A stretch of DNA of 37,000 nucleotides, from contig NZ_JADOET010000021.1 of NCBI RefSeq assembly GCF_015645385.1, positions 1-37,000 of the forward strand, read 5' to 3'. A program made the translations under genes and the position numbers. Source of the DNA: Winogradskyella marina. Lineage in GTDB: Bacteria; Bacteroidota; Bacteroidia; Flavobacteriales; Flavobacteriaceae. Positions 33,609 through 37,000 of this stretch are shown one piece after another (position 1 is the stretch's first letter; every line of letters starts with the position of its first letter). The notes beneath the pieces are model-generated. The model was not told where the DNA came from. It saw only the letters and a program-made list of their open reading frames with translations, and ran no database searches.

Positions 33609-33891
33609 TGTACTTGAAATTATGGTTGTAGTAGTTGTCTTGAAGCAATTGCTCTATATCAGCAACTTTGTAATAGAACTTGCCTTTTATTTTACTGTAA
33701 GACAATATTCCGTTAGTTCTAAAAGTTTGTAAAGTTCGCTTACTAATGTGTAAGGTCTGCAATACATCTTGATTGTCTATCCACGTATCTTTTAAGACTT
33801 CTGCTCTCGATTGTCGTAACAATTCGATACGTGTTTTTAAGTCCTTTATTTCTTGAGAGAGTGCCAAGAGTAAATCGATTATTTCTGTCAT
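33595..33891 (-). CDS. Excisionase-like helix-turn-helix protein (98 aa)
   Basis: This 98-aa protein has a coiled-coil N-terminus (about residues 5-33) and a MerR-like HTH_17 domain: WIDNQDVLQTLHISKRTLQTF, then RTNGILSYSKIKGKFYYKVADIEQLL. Paired small HTH proteins of this type act as recombination directionality factors or transcription regulators in NBU- and CTnDOT-type elements. It overlaps the neighbouring HTH gene by 4 bp and the VirE-N gene by 14 bp, so these four genes form a tightly coupled operon. Confidence 0.85.
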   Translation of the reverse strand: MTEIIDLLLALSQEIKDLKTRIELLRQSRAEVLKDTWIDNQDVLQTLHISKRTLQTFRTNGILSYSKIKGKFYYKVADIEQLLQDNYYNHNFKYNGDK

Positions 33892-34187
33892 AACTTTACC
33901 GCTCCTTTCTTAATTAGGTAATCGGCAGCTTGCTGTTCGATTTCGTCTTGTGAGTCCACACGGTTACTTAACAACCATTGTTCTAACTCTACACGATTAA
34001 AATAAATTTTCTTACCATTCGGTTTGTAATGTGGAATGGTTCCTGTACTTGTAAGTTTGTATAAATGGGATTGTGATAATTCCAAAAACCTACACGCTTC
34101 GTTAAAGCTCAATACGTTTTTTACAATAATGTTTCTGTCTAAAACGTGTTCTTCAATAATTTTGAGACGTTCTAATATTTCGTCCAT
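33888..34187 (-). CDS. Excisionase-like helix-turn-helix protein (99 aa)
   Basis: The preferred start gives a 99-aa protein beginning MDEILERLKIIEEHVL. An in-frame ATG at 34226 would add 13 residues, but that codon lies inside a palindrome (34214-34231) that looks like an operator. The domain is an HTH_17 fold: LSFNEACRFLELSQSHLYKL, then TGTIPHYKPNGKKIYFNRVELEQWLL. It is likely the first gene of the maintenance operon and a candidate excisionase or regulator of it. It parallels orf2 or orf2x of NBU1 by position. Confidence 0.85.
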   Translation of the reverse strand: MDEILERLKIIEEHVLDRNIIVKNVLSFNEACRFLELSQSHLYKLTSTGTIPHYKPNGKKIYFNRVELEQWLLSNRVDSQDEIEQQAADYLIKKGAVKL

Positions 34188-34213
34188 AACTAATAATTTT
34201 AATATAGTAAATG

Positions 34214-34249
34214 GACATCTGGCCAAATGTCATTCTTGTATTTCAAGAA
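34214..34249. promoter_or_regulatory. Two palindromes upstream of the HTH operon
   Basis: GACATCTGGCCAAATGTC (34214-34231) is a palindrome with one unpaired pair and a TGGCCA centre. TTCTTG-TATTT-CAAGAA (34233-34249) follows directly. They lie 27-62 bp upstream of the preferred HTH start codon, in the 117-bp gap after the 315-aa gene. This is a plausible operator region for self-regulation by the HTH proteins. Confidence 0.5.
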
Positions 34250-34310
34250 CAGGACAAAGGTTTAAAATTGGCTCGCCGATTTTAGTAAGAGTGTAAAACA
34301 AGGGTAAGAC

Positions 34311-34341
34311 AACAGTAAGGTTTCTTACTATTCTTACTGTT
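34311..34341. repeat. Hairpin after the 315-aa gene
   Basis: AACAGTAAG (34311-34319) pairs perfectly with CTTACTGTT (34333-34341) across 13 bases. It starts 2 bp past the stop codon of the 315-aa gene. The T run is on the plus-strand side, so it is not a standard terminator for the leftward transcript, but it could protect or end that RNA. Confidence 0.45.
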
Positions 34342-34343
34342 TT

Positions 34344-35291
34344 TTATTGCAGTTGTTGGATGATTTTATCTATTTCTTCCTTTTCTTTTGGATTGTGCAC
34401 TTTGTTTTTATGAAGATTATTTGCTTTAAGTGGTGTATTTGTTTTGGTTATAAATTTTCCAGAACGCTCAATTGCTGTAGGATTAAAACCATTGAAAAAT
34501 GGTTTTAGCTTTGTTACCAAGTAACTAAACTGTGTTGTTTCGCATTGAAGATAGATTTGCGATTCTGTATCTTTAAAATCTTTTGCTATTAATAGCTTGT
34601 GTAACTGTTCAACTGTTGTTCGGTTATCTAATACATCTATTTTTAAATTTAGTAGCTTTAGTACAGTTAATAAGGTTGAGGTGTCTTTGTTTTTATAACC
34701 AAATGAGGTTTTTGGTTTCGATGTAACTTTCGGTGCTTTTTTAGTAACTGTTTTATTACTGTTCGTTTTTTCTATTTGGTTAACATCAAACGTGGTGTCA
34801 TTAAAATACTTTTCAGCTATTTCTAAAATTGTGAAGTTTGTGTTTTCTGAAAATTGTCCATATTGTTCTTGCAGTTCAGTATATAATCGTATTACAGAAA
34901 CTTTTAAGTAGTTTATGATATAATTATCATCGTCACTTAAATCTGCTGTTATTCCTCTTTTATCTATAAAACTTGCAATGTCATTTAAGTACTTGTCAAA
35001 TTTATTAAGTAGAATAGTAAAGCTGTATTTATTTTCTGGAATTGTAGCATTTTTAGGAAATTCTATTTCAAATGATACTAATGTCTTTTCCGTTTCATTA
35101 TATATTAGCTTTTGGTAGTATTCTTTTTTAGCATTTAAAGGCTTTTTAAAGTTTACTTTAAAAACTGCTTTATTAGCTTTTGGATTCATTTTAAAATCAG
35201 ATAATAAATATTTAAAATCCTTTTCCTGTCTATTATCTCTATGTAAGCCATTGGTTATAGAAACCAAACTTGAAAATATACTTGCTTTCAT
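34344..35291 (-). CDS. Unrecognised integrase-linked protein (315 aa)
   Basis: I do not recognise this 315-aa protein. The N-terminal part (to about 185) mixes beta-type and helical segments (KAVFKVNFKKPL, LLNKFDKYLNDIASFIDK). A lysine- and threonine-rich linker (about 187-208) leads to a C-terminal region (about 215-285) with LLNLKIDVLDNRTTVEQLHK, LIAKDFKDTESQIYL and LVTKLKPFFNGFNPTAIERS. That last block resembles small domains in Bacteroidota element proteins, but I cannot name it. Its ATG overlaps the integrase stop by 1 bp (TAATG), so it is translated with the integrase. It may be an accessory recombination or DNA-binding factor. Confidence 0.75.
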   Translation of the reverse strand: MKASIFSSLVSITNGLHRDNRQEKDFKYLLSDFKMNPKANKAVFKVNFKKPLNAKKEYYQKLIYNETEKTLVSFEIEFPKNATIPENKYSFTILLNKFDKYLNDIASFIDKRGITADLSDDDNYIINYLKVSVIRLYTELQEQYGQFSENTNFTILEIAEKYFNDTTFDVNQIEKTNSNKTVTKKAPKVTSKPKTSFGYKNKDTSTLLTVLKLLNLKIDVLDNRTTVEQLHKLLIAKDFKDTESQIYLQCETTQFSYLVTKLKPFFNGFNPTAIERSGKFITKTNTPLKANNLHKNKVHNPKEKEEIDKIIQQLQ

Positions 35292-36385
35292 TATAAATCC
35301 AGTTGAATACGGTTAGCAGCTTCTTTCTTTTTATCGTCAATTACTTTGGCATAAATCTGTGTTGTTCTTAACTCTTTATGACCTAATAATTTTGATACAG
35401 TATATATGTCTGTTCCTAAAGTAAGCTGTAAAGTAGCGTAAGTATGGCGCGCACAATGGAACGTGATATTCTTTGTAATACCTGCTTTCATCATCCATTG
35501 TTGTAATTTTAAGTTAGACCAGGCACTATAATGTAAACCATCAAAAACTTTTTCTTCAAGTTTACCTTCATCGCCTAACAACTTTCTTGCTTGTTCTGAT
35601 ATTGGTAAGGTTTCTACACCTTTGGTTTTCTTTTGCCTAAATCGGATATAATATCCCATTTCTTTTGAGTGCTGGATTTCTGACCAGATTAGTTTTTCAA
35701 TATCAGACCAGCGCAATCCGGTTAAAGCTGAAAAAATAAAGGCATTTTTTAGAATAGGTAATTCGCATTTTGTATTTACTGCTTTTTGTAATTCATCAAG
35801 TGTTAAAAATTCTCGTTGAGGTTCGCCTTGTTTAAAATACTCTACACCATTAGCAGGATTTACTTTTAAAATACCATCTTTAACAGCTTGTTTAAGTGCT
35901 GCCGAAAATTTACCATAATATGAATATTTAGAATTTTGAGACAGTTTTTTACCTGCTCTACCTATTGCATCTTTATCTAAATACTCTTTGAAACGCTCAA
36001 CAAACGATTTGTCTATATCTTGAAAACTAACATCAGTTGGACAAAAGGTTTTTAAATGTTTTAGCATACTATTCCAATTCCCATAATTGCCAGAGCTTGT
36101 ATTTTTCTTTTCTGCTAAAGCTGTAATGTAAGTAATAAAACTGCCTTTCAACTTTTCAATATCTTGAAAGCCATAGATACCATTTTGAATTTCGATTTGT
36201 CGCTGTGCACAAATAGTTTCCGCCAATTGCTTGGTTTTCTTGTTGACTTCTCTTTCGGTTTTGGTTTTAGGGTTAACCGTAAGATATAAACGTAAATATT
36301 CTGTTTTGCGTTTACCCTTATGATAGTAATCTAAATACAAACTTATTTTGTCGTTCTTCTTGCGTTGTCTCAATGTTACTTTCAT
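35291..36385 (-). CDS. int: Tyrosine recombinase/integrase
   Basis: This 364-aa site-specific recombinase integrates and excises the element. The N-terminal arm-binding part has the Bacteroidota pattern LYLDYYHKGKRKTEYLRLYL. A SAM-like core-binding domain spans about 90-190. The catalytic domain has the full set: Arg in TGLRWSDIEKL, Lys in RQKKTKGVETLPIS, His and Arg in HCARHTYATLQL, His in LLGHKELRTTQ and the nucleophile Tyr in IYAKV. It lies about 600 bp from the right attachment repeat, beside the presumed mnmE gene. It starts 6 bp after the zinc-finger/HTH gene and overlaps the 315-aa gene. Confidence 0.95.
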   Translation of the reverse strand: MKVTLRQRKKNDKISLYLDYYHKGKRKTEYLRLYLTVNPKTKTEREVNKKTKQLAETICAQRQIEIQNGIYGFQDIEKLKGSFITYITALAEKKNTSSGNYGNWNSMLKHLKTFCPTDVSFQDIDKSFVERFKEYLDKDAIGRAGKKLSQNSKYSYYGKFSAALKQAVKDGILKVNPANGVEYFKQGEPQREFLTLDELQKAVNTKCELPILKNAFIFSALTGLRWSDIEKLIWSEIQHSKEMGYYIRFRQKKTKGVETLPISEQARKLLGDEGKLEEKVFDGLHYSAWSNLKLQQWMMKAGITKNITFHCARHTYATLQLTLGTDIYTVSKLLGHKELRTTQIYAKVIDDKKKEAANRIQLDL

Positions 36386-36391
36386 AGGATG

Positions 36392-36757
36392 CTAATTAAA
36401 AAGGTTTTCTATTTGCCATCTGGCTACAATACGTTTTCTGCCAAAAGGGACAGCTTTTAAACGTCCTTGTTGAATCATTCTTTGAATGGTCCATCTACTA
36501 ACACCAATAAGTTGTGAGGCTTCTGTAACGCTTAAAAAATCCTTATTGTTTACAGCATTGGGATTGTGAACCTCAACCACTTCATTTTTTTGCTTCATAT
36601 CCGCATCAAGAGTAGCTTGGATTTTGTCTTTGCGTTTTCTGGCCTTATAGGCTTTTTTAGCGCAAGTATCGCCACAGTATTTAGTTACTGTTGTACGTGC
36701 TGTAAACGCATTTCCGCAATGTTTACAAATTTTTGGGATGTATAAATTACTGCTCAT
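36392..36757 (-). CDS. Zinc-finger and HTH excisionase-like protein
   Basis: This 121-aa protein has an N-terminal zinc-ribbon (residues about 11-35): CKHCGNAF, then KYCGDTCAKKAY, giving four to five cysteine ligands. A lysine/arginine-rich linker follows, then a C-terminal HTH_17 domain (about 75-121): FLSVTEASQLIGVSRWTIQRM, QQGRLKAVPFGRKRIVARW. Such proteins sit directly upstream of the integrase in many Bacteroidota elements and probably act as excisionase or as regulator of int. Six 10-bp repeats lie immediately upstream of its start and could be its binding sites. Confidence 0.88.
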   Translation of the reverse strand: MSSNLYIPKICKHCGNAFTARTTVTKYCGDTCAKKAYKARKRKDKIQATLDADMKQKNEVVEVHNPNAVNNKDFLSVTEASQLIGVSRWTIQRMIQQGRLKAVPFGRKRIVARWQIENLFN

Positions 36758-36760
36758 AAA

Positions 36761-36820
36761 TGGTGCTTTATGTAGCGTTATGGTGCAACGTGGTGCAACG
36801 TGGTGCGTTATGGTGCATCA
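36761..36820 (+). repeat. Six 10-bp iterons, TGGTGCnnnn
   Basis: Six consecutive 10-bp units start at 36761, 36771, 36781, 36791, 36801 and 36811. Five begin TGGTGC; the second reads TGTAGC. Units three and four are identical (TGGTGCAACG). A period of 10 bp puts all copies on one face of the helix. They lie 3 bp upstream of the zinc-finger/HTH start codon and about 165 bp from the attachment repeat. They are likely cooperative binding sites for the HTH protein or the integrase. Confidence 0.7.
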
Positions 36821-36850
36821 TTTCGCCAATATCTTCGCCAACAGAAATGG

Positions 36851-36978
36851 GCAACAAAACCGAATTTAAGGCAACAGATATACAACAAATTTAATCAAAA
36901 AAGAGCAAATAAACAACAAATAAAAGAAGATAAAAACTTATAAAGTCAACAATAACAAGGGATTAACAAATAAAAGAA
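36851..36978 (+). repeat. Short direct repeats inside the right end
   Basis: GCAACAAAAC (36851) and GCAACAGATA (36871) resemble the GCAACAA repeats at the left end. AACAAATAAAAGAA occurs identically at 36915-36928 and 36965-36978, exactly 50 bp apart, the second ending 6 bp before the attachment repeat. They are candidate arm-type sites for the integrase. The stretch has no gene. Confidence 0.45.
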
Positions 36979-36984
36979 AGTAAG

Positions 36985-37000
36985 TTACTTCCCGATACAA
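36985..37000 (-). other. Right attachment repeat (att) and last codons of mnmE
   Basis: This is the second copy of TTACTTCCCGATACAA. On the minus strand it supplies the final base of a codon and then Cys-Ile-Gly-Lys-stop. The integrase gene is on this side, so the mnmE reading frame should enter from beyond 37000 and end here, with its C-terminus restored by the element-borne copy. The flanking gene itself is not in the window. Confidence 0.85.

Noticed and set aside
1..37000. CRISPR array, tRNA or insertion sequence
   Set aside because: No regularly spaced repeats with unique spacers, no cloverleaf sequence and no transposase gene were seen; the only arrays are the short terminal repeats and the 10-bp iterons.

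Overview
The window is a complete integrative element from an AT-rich member of the Bacteroidota, most likely a marine Flavobacteriaceae. The evidence is the families present (DUF6266, HYC-CC-PP proteins, a BT4734/BF3469-type VirE N-terminal protein, Bacteroidota-style CusA and fused CzcA-TolC), a TAnnTTTG-type promoter, and two interspersed repeats of a kind common in these genomes. The same 16 bp, TTACTTCCCGATACAA, stands at both extremes (1-16 and 36985-37000). Read on the minus strand it ends in TGT ATC GGG AAG TAA, i.e. Cys-Ile-Gly-Lys-stop, the conserved C-terminus of the tRNA-modification GTPase MnmE (TrmE/ThdF). The element therefore appears to sit in the 3' end of mnmE, the site also used by the unrelated Salmonella island SGI1. 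Every convincing gene is on the minus strand and is read away from the integrase end.

Right end (about 30.9-37.0 kb): mobility and maintenance. Tandem 10-bp TGGTGCnnnn repeats lie just upstream of a zinc-finger/HTH protein, which is followed by a tyrosine integrase, an unrecognised 315-aa protein, two excisionase-like HTH proteins, a VirE-N/BT4734-type protein and a PriCT_2/DUF3987 primase-helicase-like protein. The order resembles the excision module of Bacteroides NBU-type mobilizable elements, but no relaxase or coupling-protein gene follows it.

Middle (24.9-30.8 kb): a compact defence-like cassette of four genes: an XRE (C-protein-like) regulator, a type IIG restriction-methyltransferase with an N-terminal PD-(D/E)XK nuclease, an unrecognised 107-aa helical protein, and a 702-aa prokaryotic Argonaute that has lost at least two PIWI catalytic acids but keeps the MID guide-binding residues. 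This is the most interesting part of the window and may be one functional system.

Left two thirds (2.5-24.9 kb): metal resistance in two blocks. The first (24.9-15.9 kb) is for Zn/Cd/Co: a diverged HYC-CC-PP-like small protein, a CzcA RND pump fused to a TolC-type channel, the adaptor CzcB, a Fur-family regulator, a Zn/Cd P-type ATPase and a HYC-CC-PP protein. The second (15.8-2.5 kb) is for Cu/Ag and looks like one eight-gene operon ending at a terminator: CusA, CusC, a multicopper oxidase fused to a CopB-like barrel, a CopA ATPase, an HMA-CDF transporter, a DUF305 membrane protein, a CusB adaptor with metal-binding and DUF3347 domains, and an HMA lipoprotein. Together they would move metal from cytoplasm to periplasm (ATPases, CDF), oxidise or bind it there (oxidase, small proteins), and expel it through the outer membrane (RND-adaptor-TolC).

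Left end (1-2.5 kb): a DUF6266 gene with a clear terminator, a 146-aa small protein, and about 1.1 kb without an intact gene that holds a decayed coding fragment and a strong 20-bp inverted repeat. No tRNA, rRNA, CRISPR array or transposase gene was recognised.
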